A stretch of DNA of 13,074 nt from Isohypsibius dastychi (lineage: Eukaryota > Tardigrada > Eutardigrada > Parachela > Isohypsibiidae): NCBI GenBank assembly GCA_034696485.1, contig JAQIWT010001016.1:1-13074 (forward strand), in the 5' to 3' direction. Within the stretch, counting starts at the first letter, position 1. Every line of letters begins with the position of its first letter. The notes under the pieces were generated by a model that saw nothing but the letters and a program-made list of their open reading frames with translations, did no database searches and was not told the DNA's origin. A program made the translations under genes and the position numbers. Shown here one piece after another: positions 1-7,877 of this stretch.

Positions 1-139
1 TGAGTTTTCATTCGGCGAGGTGTCGCGATTTCAGAAATCATTTTTCGGCGAAATTTTCGACGAAGTGTCTGTACACGATTTCGAATAGCTTTCGGGTTAG
101 TGGTCATTTATTTTGAAGTCGAATTATTCGGTTATCTTA

Positions 140-153
140 CCCCCCCCCCCCCC
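140..153. repeat. poly-C tract (14 C)
   Basis: There is an uninterrupted run of 14 cytosines immediately before ATTCAG, so it could be the pyrimidine tract of a splice acceptor ending at 159. Homopolymers of this length are mutation- and sequencing-prone, so the exact count may not be reliable. Confidence 0.9.
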
Positions 154-242
154 ATTCAGGGTTTGAGAAGTGTGTGTCGATCTGGATCAGAATATGCCGC
201 CAGCCAGTCATGGTAAGGTCAGCCTAACGGGGTGTTCTTTAG

Positions 243-392
243 GTATTCTCCTTCCTCGTGATCCTTGGTTTTCGTCAACGGTTGGTTGAAGACAAGCGTT
301 CTGCTGAAGCACTTGGTAACGATACTGATGAATTTTTACTCATGGCTGACGATACTCACGATTCGGAATCAACCAAAAAGGATATTGTGTAA
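243..392 (+). CDS. 3'-terminal exon of an unidentified gene (partial)
   Basis: An acceptor (TTCTTTAG, ending at 242) is followed by an open frame of 49 codons closed by TAA. It begins VFSFLVILGFRQRL, then turns strongly acidic (DTDEFLLMADD, DSES) and ends KKDIV. A hydrophobic stretch followed by a basic turn and a polar acidic tail resembles the cytoplasmic C-terminus of a membrane protein, but I do not recognise the family. A possible preceding exon at 160-212, with acceptor CATTCAG and donor ATG|GTAAGG, keeps the frame and ends in CRQPVM, but the implied intron (213-242) would be only 30 bp, below the usual animal minimum. The preceding exon is therefore uncertain and the rest of the gene lies left of the window. 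No AATAAA was seen soon after the stop. Confidence 0.4.
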   Translation, partial: VFSFLVILGFRQRLVEDKRSAEALGNDTDEFLLMADDTHDSESTKKDIV

Positions 393-801
393 AGTTCCTC
401 CCAAGGTGACATCTGCTTACTACTTGATACATGATACTTGATACATCTGCTTCGATACTGAAACTCACAGCTGAAGTTTTGCTCGGCACCAGTCAAGGCC
501 CGGACGCATGAAGAAAGATTTGCAGTATCCACTGAATTGTTCTCCCATATCGATATAATATACTGTCCACCCAAGAGCTTGCAGCTGAGTCAATGAGATT
601 AAACTCAGACATCACAAGTTGTAGTCGTCCTACTGATTGTGGTATAAAATCTATACCTTCCTCTATAAGAGCAGTAAAATTCTCAGAGAATCGATAAAGA
701 CTTCGAAGGCTTCGAAGCACTCAAGGTTATTGTTGCTCCTTTACTCAACATATAGGTGACTTATGTGTCGATTTTCACACCCTTCTCTGTGAACTGCCGA
801 C
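393..801. other. no supported gene; short repeat
   Basis: Only short open frames occur here. A small direct repeat of GATACTTGATACAT-like sequence lies at about 424-447. An open minus-strand frame at 493-720 (75 codons, containing LRSLYRFSENFTALIEEG) has a passable composition but no convincing splice partners or family match. Confidence 0.5.
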
Positions 802-1334
802 ATGCCGAATTACACACATTTATTCATAAAAGTATGGCTAACATACAGAATTCAGGTGGGAGAAAACAGTCTTGTGTTGACGAGTGCTACGGGAGAACAA
901 CCGAAAAGCTGGAAAGAATCTACGAAAAAACGAAAACAAGCTGTTCTTCTGTCCAAAATCAAGATGCTGCTGAGACTTTCGTCGACGGTCTCCAGTTCAA
1001 AATGGCAGGTGGTTGCTGGAATTCCGGCAAAAGATGAATGTGCATACAGTAAATCCTGGTTAGATGGGTTACTCGCTTCAGTGGTAGTTAAAAATCGTGT
1101 CGTAATTGTGACGTGCTCTCCTTGTTTGCTGTAGGGTCTGCCATTTCGCTAAACCGGGGGAACCTTTCTTCAAGGGCAGTCAATAATTTACCCGTCATTC
1201 CTTTTACGGGGAAAATGAAAATTATCAAGCCTCATCATTACGGGTTGGAAACTGATATCGAAGACTACCAGGAGAATTCAGATATTGGTCAGTCCTGTAT
1301 GAGGTTTCACGAAGTGGTCAGTCCGATTTCTTAG
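802..1334 (+). CDS. candidate two-exon gene truncated or extended by transposon insertion
   Basis: Two open segments join in frame. The first runs from about 856 (or ATG at 802) to 1048; the intron at 1049-1134 goes from GTAAAT to a TTTGCTGTAG acceptor; the second segment starts at 1135. The joined frame includes GEQPKSWKESTKKRKQ, then GKMKIIKPHHYGLETDIED. It meets the left end of the pogo transposon at 1268. The TA target at 1266-1267 plus the G at 3904, past the right end, would read TAG in this frame, so the unoccupied gene would stop right there. With the element present, the frame reads 22 codons into the terminal repeat before stopping at 1334. I recognise no domain. An alternative frame (about 855-1037, rich in Cys: CVDECYGRTTEKLERIYEK) is also open, so the coding frame itself is unsure. 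Confidence 0.25.
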
Positions 1335-1518
1335 CCGGAAACTGCGACAACTACATTTCGATAATTTGTTTAGGACCAGTTTTTTTTCTCTCTTCAATGA
1401 GCCATGAACCGACAACATGTGCCCACTCGTTGAGGCCCTGCAATAATGCAAAAAACAACGGCAAAAGCTAACCCCCCTGTATCAGTTTCAGCCAAAACAC
1501 TGTTATAGCACCCGCACA
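1268..1518 (+). repeat. left terminal inverted repeat of the pogo-like element
   Basis: The 251 bp from CCAGGAGAATTC to CCCGCACA match the reverse complement of 3651-3901 with 8 substitutions and no indels by hand count. This is much longer than the short (roughly 12-30 bp) terminal repeats I know for pogo and most Tigger elements. It includes a T-run and a T-poor GC block, but no repeated transposase-binding motif that I could see. Confidence 0.93.
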
Positions 1519-1574
1519 AGCGTAAATCAACAAATCGTATGAAAGTGCTGAAAATCACCACAAAAAAAACCGAG

Positions 1575-3549
1575 TTACTTTTTCTTCTGCGACCTGGTAA
1601 TTCTGCGCAATTCCGGGCCATTTGTTATATCCACTAAATGACTTGGAATCTGATTCTTTGCCGCTTTCACCGAAGACGCTTTATGAGGCTTTTTCTTTAT
1701 AGCAGGAGCAGTCTTCGACTTCTTCAACTTATCACACCTTGCAACAGATTTCTTTCGCTTCTCTTCCGTGAAAATCCGAGCGCTGTCTTTTCGCCGTTCC
1801 AAAATCTTTTCAGCTGGAGACGCTGTTAGGAGCTCGCCGTTGATAGTATTAATGCGATGAGAAACCCCCTTCGGGATTTTTTCTGCAACTGGAGGGCCGT
1901 GGATACTTTCCGCTTCTCTTCCGATCAACGTATGGATTATGTTTTCTCCTGCAAAGCCATTATATATTTGAATATTTATTTTGAAGCAGTCACGAAGTTT
2001 CACCATTGAAGTAGTCAGCCAGGGCTTGAGAAGCACCAACAATCTGGTCGGGGGCAAAGTCGTACTGAGTGGCTAAAACCGCGTGAAAGACTTGCGAGTC
2101 TTTCAAAAATCCAGTTATATTTGGAGCATCCGTCATTTTGGGAGGAGCGACGGGAGACTGATAAACTGCGGCGCGAATCTTTTCAGGATTGTAAGGATAA
2201 ATTCCGGTGTTCTTAAAGCCCGAAATGAGATAAGGCGATGCGTCAAACGATTTCCATACTTTCCAAAAGTGGCATGGAAAATTATTCCGTGTTATCTATA
2301 AGAAAACAAATGGAAAAACAGCAGAGATAAGCATCTTTTCACGAAAAAATCACCTTTTCTCGAGATCTATCCACCCGTTTTTGGTACGCTTTCCACTTGG
2401 TTTTTAAAGGACCGAATGCATTCTTATCCCACGGCTGCAGTTTCGACGTTTGGTCACTCGGAAAACAAACCAATTTGATACTTCGCTGAAACATTTGAAG
2501 TTATTATACGAGTATATCATCAAAAATCATGATTCCACCTGTCGACAGAATTCAACCAGTTCCAGATTGTAGATGTGAGACCAATGCCCGTCCATGAAAA
2601 TGACAGCCTGAAATAAAATACAAATTACATCAAGTCAAGATTAGTTATGGAAAGCTCACTTTTGATAAATTCAGCGACAAAATATATGGATAAACTACTT
2701 GGATGATATAAGCGCAAAATATCCCGGCATCCATCGATCCATTATGATTTCTTTTAATGACAACCCCATTTTCCGTTCCCTCAAACCACTCGAGCAGCAA
2801 CTGCTTCGCGTCATACAGAAATAATGGTTTCATGACGTCTCCTGCGGCGTTCCCACATGGCAAAACAGTGATCTGCTTTCGAATATCTCCTGAAATTCAG
2901 TCATTAAACTTTCAAAATTTAATCAAAAAATTTGATAAGTACCTTTTTTACAAACATGAATCTTCTTCTTCCCTTTCGTGCCAATAACTTTGACTCGGTC
3001 GTATCCCAGCATGAATCCAGATTCGTCTAGATTAAATATCGCACGAGGCTCGTCCAGAAATCCTCTGGAAAAGAGACTTTGGAGAATGGCAACAAATAAT
3101 TCCGCTCTTTCTTTCGTGAATTTCAACTCCTTCCCATGGTCTTTGGAAGAGCCATTTCGAAGAGAAAGTTTGTGCCTGGCCAAGAATCGACGCAACCATT
3201 GAGAATCAATATTTCCAGTTAATCCTGACATAGCACAAGTGATATCAATCATAAACAACAATGATGAAAATGAAAACTTACCGCGTCTTTCGCCCAAATT
3301 CCGACATGCTATCAAGAAGTCCGCTTCTGTAAAAGGAAGTTCAAACGTTTCGAAACCTCGAACAAGTGTCACCAGTAGCTCTTCATCATAGGAACTGAAC
3401 AATGTAGCACCTCCAAGAGGAGCAGATATCAAACATTTCAACCTTCTCTTGAGCGTTGAGCGTGAAACACCATGAAGCTGAGCAGCGCGAGAAACTGGCG
3501 TCACACTTTTTGCAGCCCAATAGGCTTCCCACATTTCTGCACTCAGCAT
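1575..3549 (-). CDS. pogo/Tigger-type transposase, seven exons, apparently intact
   Basis: Cut-and-paste transposase of the IS630-Tc1-mariner superfamily (jerky/pogo/Tigger, DDE_1). The spliced product is 548 aa. Exons on the minus strand: 3549-3282, 3224-2943, 2889-2660, 2607-2539, 2485-2354, 2295-2004, 1948-1575. All six introns (52-58 bp) have GT-AG ends and keep the frame. Residues 1-40 form a Psq-type helix-turn-helix (VSRAAQLHGVSRSTLKRRLK), and about 50-120 fit a CENP-B-type DNA-binding domain (FTEADF, WLRRFLARH). The catalytic core shows D156 in FNLDESGF, D266 in FMDGHWSH and D303 in KLQPWDKNAFGPLK. The last two are separated by 36 residues (DD36D), as in pogo-like enzymes. The tail from about 425 is Lys/Arg rich, suiting nuclear import and DNA contact. 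The start is the first ATG after an in-frame TAG near 3634; an extra 5' exon is possible. No stop or frameshift was found. Confidence 0.9.
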
Positions 3550-3617
3550 CGTAAGGAACGGTTCCGAAGGTTGTAGTGAAAGGAAAATCCAAACTTTGTT
3601 TGAAATGATAAGTTTTG

Positions 3618-3649
3618 GATCAACTGCAAGCTAGATCAACTGCAAGCTA
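3618..3649. repeat. subterminal 2 x 16-bp tandem repeat
   Basis: The unit GATCAACTGCAAGCTA occurs twice head to tail, directly inside the right terminal repeat and upstream of the transposase start. The left end has no counterpart. It could be part of the transposase promoter or a subterminal binding site, or merely a slippage duplication. Confidence 0.85.
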
Positions 3650-3650
3650 C

Positions 3651-3901
3651 TGTGCGGGTACTATAACAGTGTTTTGGCTGGAACTGATACAGGGGGATTA
3701 GGTTTTGCCGTTGTTTTTTGCATAATTGCAGGGCCTCAACGAGTGGGCACATGTTGTCGGTTCATGGCTCATTGAAGAGAGAAAAAAAATTGGTCCTAAA
3801 CAAATTATCGAAATGTAGTTGTCGCAGTTTCCGGCTAAGAAATCGGGCTGACCACTTCGTGAAACCTCATACAGGGCTGACCAATATCTGAATTCTCCTG
3901 G
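3651..3901 (-). repeat. right terminal inverted repeat of the pogo-like element
   Basis: Reverse complement of the left terminal repeat (8 differences over 251 bp by eye), ending CTCCTGG before the TA duplication at 3902-3903. It probably also contains the transposase promoter, since only about 100 bp separate it from the start codon. Confidence 0.93.
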
Positions 3902-3903
3902 TA

Positions 3904-4103
3904 GATAGCCTGGTTGAAGATCAGCGATTGTATATGTTTTATCGAATCTTATTCCGAAAACTCTAATTATGTGATGACGACACAGGCCCTTGCTTTAAGG
4001 GTTTTGTTGTGGTTTCACTCGCTAGAAGGGTTGCCAAAGCTCACCCATCTATCCAGGTTATACTGTATCTACAAAACAAACCCATGCAAAAACAGACGAA
4101 GTA
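3904..4103 (+). other. spacer with open frames between two transposons
   Basis: This 200-bp stretch is the flank of the pogo insertion. Two + frames are open: one giving ISDCICFIESYSENSNYV, and one from 3967 containing GPCFKGFVVVSLARRVAKAH. They overlap, so at most one can be coding. The second has the more protein-like composition and reaches a possible donor (CCAG|GTTATA) at about 4055. No family was recognised. Confidence 0.25.
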
Positions 4104-4269
4104 CCAGGAAAACACGAAATCCCGGCACCATACTTCTACGGAAATAATCCCGACACACCTCAACCCCTACATAAACCTAAAAAGGTCAAGCTTCATTTTA
4201 TAGTGGGGGTTGGGGTGTGTCGGGATTATTTCCGTAGAAGTATGGTGCCGGGATTTCGTGTTTTCCTGG
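4104..4269. mobile_element. 166-bp hairpin MITE
   Basis: Inverted arms of about 73 bp begin CCAGGAAAACACGAAATCCC and enclose a short spacer of about 20 bp. The outer 56 bp are identical and the inner part differs at a few bases. The element is flanked by TA at 4102-4103 and 4270-4271. Size, lack of coding capacity, fold-back structure and TA duplication define a miniature inverted-repeat element of the Tc1-mariner/pogo type. Its outermost CCAGGA matches the ends of the pogo-like element 200 bp to the left, so that transposase might mobilise it. The sequences diverge after six bases, so it is not a simple deletion derivative. Confidence 0.92.
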
Positions 4270-4271
4270 TA

Positions 4272-5067
4272 GGACAAATACATATTGCTTTGCGTACCTG
4301 AAATCAGGCACAGTACAGATGAGCTTGCCTTCAAAACGCAGTTGTCCTGTGGTCTAGAATCAGGTCCATGGGGAAAGAAACAGGATAGGAATCCAAATCG
4401 ATTGGAGTTCCGGAAAAAGAATTTCCAAACAGCTTTACAACGGCTGACAGACTTGGAAAATTTTCCAAGTCGCGATCGTGAACTGAAAGGCTTGAACGCA
4501 TGACTAGAAGAGAGCAAGCAGGTGGTGGGTGTGTCCAGCAATCCAGCGACTCAATTGTGCCTTTTTTGAACTCTTTTCACCTCAGTTCACTTGAACTTTT
4601 TGTTGAAAAAATTGTCGAAAATGGTGCGAGTTCCTGACCGGTGAAAAGGTGACAGCCAGCCACGCGATGAGGCCATTTTTTCAAGTAGAAACTGAAATTG
4701 GTTCATATGATCAGTCTACGTATATCATCTCCAGATTGGAATAAATCGGTTTACAAGAGAACATTAATCCGGAAGAAAAAGCACATAGCCGAAATTTAGA
4801 AACCGTGTACATTGCGGAACGTTCTTTTCCCAAAAATGAGGGTTATTACGACCTCGTGTGGTGTGACAGTAAGATAAGGGCTGACCATATACATTGTGGA
4901 CTGAAGCAGGAATATTCTCATCCCGGCGCTGGTTACTAACGCTATGATGATATTCAACACCATGGCGTCACCCGGCCAACCCCATCACTATTTCTTGATC
5001 GCATGGTCCATTAGGATACCGCAAAACTGACATGTTGATTTTCCACCGTTAAAAGTTTCCATGTTCA
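4272..5067. other. no firm gene; possible terminal exon 4309-4503 (+)
   Basis: A + frame ending with TGA at 4503 is open back to the MITE and could start after an acceptor at about 4308 (GAAATCAG). It reads GLESGPWGKKQDRNPNRL and ends SRDRELKGLNA, a plausible hydrophilic C-terminus, but no upstream exon or family is evident. From 4504 to 5067 I see only short frames. Confidence 0.3.
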
Positions 5068-5068
5068 G

Positions 5069-5333
5069 TGACGATTGTGGCTGATGAACCAATTAAATGT
5101 CACAACATGAAATCGGTAGTTTATAATTCGACCAATCCAACACGGAATATTCCAGTAAATGCTGAAGCAGTGATCCAGATAGGTAAGCTGGTTCTTTGTG
5201 AGCCGTGGAAATCCAATAAGTTGTATCAACAGCACATTTATTTATACTTTCGCTTGCTGTCGTTTGAAAAGTAGAATTGCGAACAATGGTTTCATATAAT
5301 GAAAGACAGGCATCGAGACACCATCACGGCTAA
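5069..5333 (+). CDS. candidate terminal exon pair of an unidentified gene
   Basis: An acceptor (TTTCCATGTTCAG, ending 5068) opens a 114-nt segment containing ADEPIKCHNMKSVVYNS and AEAVIQI. It ends at a strong donor (ATAG|GTAAGC, 5183). An acceptor at 5271 (GAAAAG) would restore frame to a short exon (ELRTMVSYNERQASRHHHG) ending with TAA at 5331-5333. This end lies only 16 bp from the stop of the minus-strand CASD1-like gene, and the predicted intron overlaps that gene's likely polyadenylation signal. No upstream exon was identified and I recognise no family. The second acceptor has a poor pyrimidine tract. Confidence 0.2.
5237..5242 (-). terminator. AATAAA polyadenylation signal of the CASD1-like gene
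   Basis: AATAAA on the minus strand lies about 108 bp after the stop codon at 5350, within TATAAATAAATGTGC. Position and orientation suit 3' end formation of the upstream minus-strand gene. Confidence 0.5.
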
Positions 5334-5349
5334 TTTCAACCATTGAGAT

Positions 5350-6636
5350 TCATCTGGAACAACACACATTTCGGTCGGCAGCCGGTGTTAGAGCCTGATT
5401 GCATAACAAATTTAAAATCATTTGCGCGTCCATGAATTTTGTTCTTGTTCCCAGATGGATTCCATCTGGTGTCTCCCCGAAATGCTGATACATGTCATAA
5501 TAGTTTGACCAGTAATGGATCCCTGTGCCTGCAAACATGTCAAATGCGATCTGGTTGAAAGTGTCGATGACAGGGTTGTTGTCCGGCTGAATGAAGTGGA
5601 CAGTGAAGGTCTTGTTGATCATATTCTGAGGAACCCAGACAACAGTTGTCAAAGTGCTCAGCTCAGCAAGAAGTGGCCTGATTTCTTCGAGGATTCTATG
5701 AAAAGAGAAACATTGACCAATCCAACAATGTTTTTTCCGCCAAAATCCACGGAGAATTACAAACTTACTCAGTGTATTTGTCGGTGCAGTTTTCCCGCGA
5801 AATCTGTTTGTACGAACACGACAGAAGTAGCCAGGCACCCGCATTGATCAACACAATATCTGGTATCTCGGTCGAATTCAAGTTCAGCATTCTTTCCAGG
5901 ATATTCGCCGACAGAACAGCATCCTGATGAGGAACCCACCAACGCTGGATCTCCAGATTGAGCTCAGGCATTACCCGTGTCAGGTTACACTGCTTAGTCG
6001 CCCAGTCAGACATGCCAGGTTTCACAGGCGGATCACAATGGACTGTCAGTGGTTGGTTATCATCTTCGATATTCGAAAAAAGATGTCCAAACTGATTCCG
6101 GATTTTGGCTCTCCGTGGATGTCTGACAAGATCTTCTGATCCAGTCGTCAATCGGACAAGCTCGTAAGCAAGTTGTCGCACTCTTGAGTCACCCATAGCC
6201 ACAATCAGGGTTCTTCGCTTTTTGGTGAAATTTCTTAGATTCACGAAACATTCCCGGAGTGAACTAAAGAGAAAACATTGGAATTGTAGTTTTTCAGCGT
6301 GACTGAGACCCACCGTGAAGCATGGTCTTTATAAAGTACCATATCACATCCATCTGGGCGCCAGGGAAGGCCGGCTCTTGAAGATGTGGTGTCATTTACA
6401 AAATAACCACTTCCTAAGAGGTTTGAGCACGTGTTGACCTTTTGGAAGCAAGGTTGAATGAGGATGTGGTTTTCAGGTGGTTGGATGGAGAGGATGACAA
6501 ACAATGTGGCACAGGTAGCAAATGCCAGAAAGACTAGAACACTTTGGAGCGCATTCAAACCACAATATCCATATGGTTCGGATTGGAAGGGTTCTTGTGA
6601 AAATTGTTGGATTGTTACGTACCGCCTGACCGTCAT
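5350..6636 (-). CDS. CASD1-like SGNH/PC-esterase single-pass membrane protein
   Basis: Three exons (6636-6314, 6263-5769, 5695-5350) with introns of 50 and 73 bp, both GT-AG and frame-keeping, give 387 aa. An N-terminal cytosolic stretch is followed by one membrane segment at about 30-51 (SVLVFLAFATCATLFVIL), then a luminal domain. That domain has the layout of the N-terminal SGNH domain of CASD1 (sialate 9-O-acetyltransferase): a Cys-rich lead (CSNLLGSGYF, WRPDGCDMVLYKDH), block I GDSRVRQL with the nucleophile at Ser134, NAGAW at about 248, and the DxxH block DGIHL with D350 and H353. After that it ends at a Cys pair (NVCCSR), just where CASD1 continues into its multi-pass acyltransferase region, which is absent here. 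By family, such domains transfer or remove O-acetyl groups on sugars in the Golgi; the substrate is unknown. An in-frame ATG at 6753 would add 39 residues. Confidence 0.85.
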
Positions 6637-7877
6637 TTTATGGGATCTATTGAAAAAAATGAATTCCGTTGAAGAGCGAGAGACGAGAGGTGTTTGACCA
6701 CCACTTGAGATCGGTACATACAACATCACGTTTTGCCATGTGAAACGACACATTTGTGCTCGTTTCAGCGCAGTGTAGACGAAATACCCGGTTATTTCAA
6801 GTGGATCTCATTTATGAACCAGTTATTTCTTGTTTATGCGAGATATCCTGTTTGGTGTGACTTTTAAGCTGACATTAAGGTTATTTTCTGCGGTCATCGA
6901 ACACAGTGCGTCATGTTGATGAGGATAATTATGTTGGATGGAATGGAATGAACCCCACATTCTGACGCTGTCTTCCTCTAGTGAAGTGCCACATGACTTA
7001 GCCAGTCGTTTTGTTGACGATTCTTGGGCCACATGTGTAAAAATGCACAGATAAAGCACCAAAAATGGGTAACGAATCTTGCGGTGATGCGTCGCTATTC
7101 AGGCCACGTCTGTAGTTTGACATCGTGTTATCCAGCCAGGTCTCTGCGTTGTCTATCATAATTTCCAACGTATCACACCCCCCGCACTCACACTTCGCTG
7201 TAACTGTTCACGCTGAAACCCTTACTCATCACGGGAGTCTTCAACGTTATACAGTGTTGAACACACGAAATGAACGTTCATTGAAACTTATGATGTGGTC
7301 CAATAGCTCTGACTTATCACGAACCCCATGAAAAGCCTCAAACTGATTTGAATCCGCTCTTGTTGCGCCAGAAGTGCCCCATCGCACTGGTCATCTACTG
7401 GGCCGCATCTGCTTCGATATTAGCGATCGGTGCAACCATTTGAACTCACAAGAACATTTTATAAATTTTAAAGTGTGGTCATCGCGTTTTCTTCATGTTT
7501 CTAACGACGTTTTTGACACACGAGCACGCACAACGAGAACCGGTTAATTTTTAATTCTCTTCTATTTGGATGGTATTTTAATTGAAGACCACAAGTGGAA
7601 AACTGGAAAAAATGGCCCTTCCTTTCAACATTTAGATTTTTACCGTATATTTTTGAATTGGCGGCTGTCCACAGATAAACGCTTCTAAATTTTTGGTCGT
7701 GACTCATTAAATTTGGCAGCCTTTAAAGCCGGGTGCTGTACACCTGACGACCGAGAATTTAGGAGTAGTCGAGCTTAGGTCATTTTTGTTTCAACCAGAA
7801 AACAACCTTGAGCGAGAATGTTTCATGGATCAAAGATTAAATTCGGTAGACAACCCTCTCATCAAACCACACATTAG
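6637..7877. other. intergenic; one small minus-strand open frame of doubtful status
   Basis: A minus-strand frame ending at 6823 is open back to about 7100. It starts with a hydrophobic run resembling a signal peptide (PFLVLYLCIFTHVAQ), then a polar stretch with a few Cys (LAKSCGTSLEEDSVRMWG). It has no ATG ahead of the hydrophobic part, so it would need a 5' exon I cannot find. A second frame at 7501-7707 (-) has no support. The rest is non-coding as far as I can see and should contain the promoter of the CASD1-like gene and the 3' region of the P450. Confidence 0.4.

Larger units (their letters stand above)
1268..3901 (-). mobile_element. complete pogo/Tigger-like DNA transposon (2634 bp)
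   Basis: Both ends carry the same sequence in inverted orientation, starting CCAGGAGAATTCAG, and the element is bordered by TA at 1266-1267 and 3902-3903. TA duplication is the signature of the IS630-Tc1-mariner superfamily, to which pogo/Tigger belong. The terminal inverted repeats are 251 bp each and differ at only 8 positions by my hand alignment, with no indels. The interior holds one gene, a full-length spliced transposase on the - strand. Ends, duplication and coding frame all look intact, so this may be an autonomous and recently active copy. Confidence 0.93.

Noticed and set aside
493-720. 75-codon minus-strand frame that could be an exon
   Set aside because: Composition is acceptable, but there is no clear acceptor/donor pair, no start context and no family match.
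1394-1621. 75-codon minus-strand frame at the left end of the transposon
   Set aside because: It lies inside the terminal repeat and overlaps the transposase stop in another frame; the transposase frame explains the region.
4167-4541. 124-codon minus-strand open frame across the MITE
   Set aside because: Half of it is MITE arm sequence and the other half is antisense to a better + frame; composition is Ser/Phe-rich shadow sequence.
5515-5847. 110-codon + strand open frame
   Set aside because: Antisense shadow of the CASD1-like exons, whose motifs and splice sites are convincing on the other strand.
6607-6636. 29-bp intron in the CASD1-like first exon (GTACGT to CACAAG)
   Set aside because: The frame reads through without it and 29 bp is too short for ordinary splicing.
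6458-6697. 79-codon + frame
   Set aside because: Antisense to the first CASD1-like exon encoding the membrane segment.
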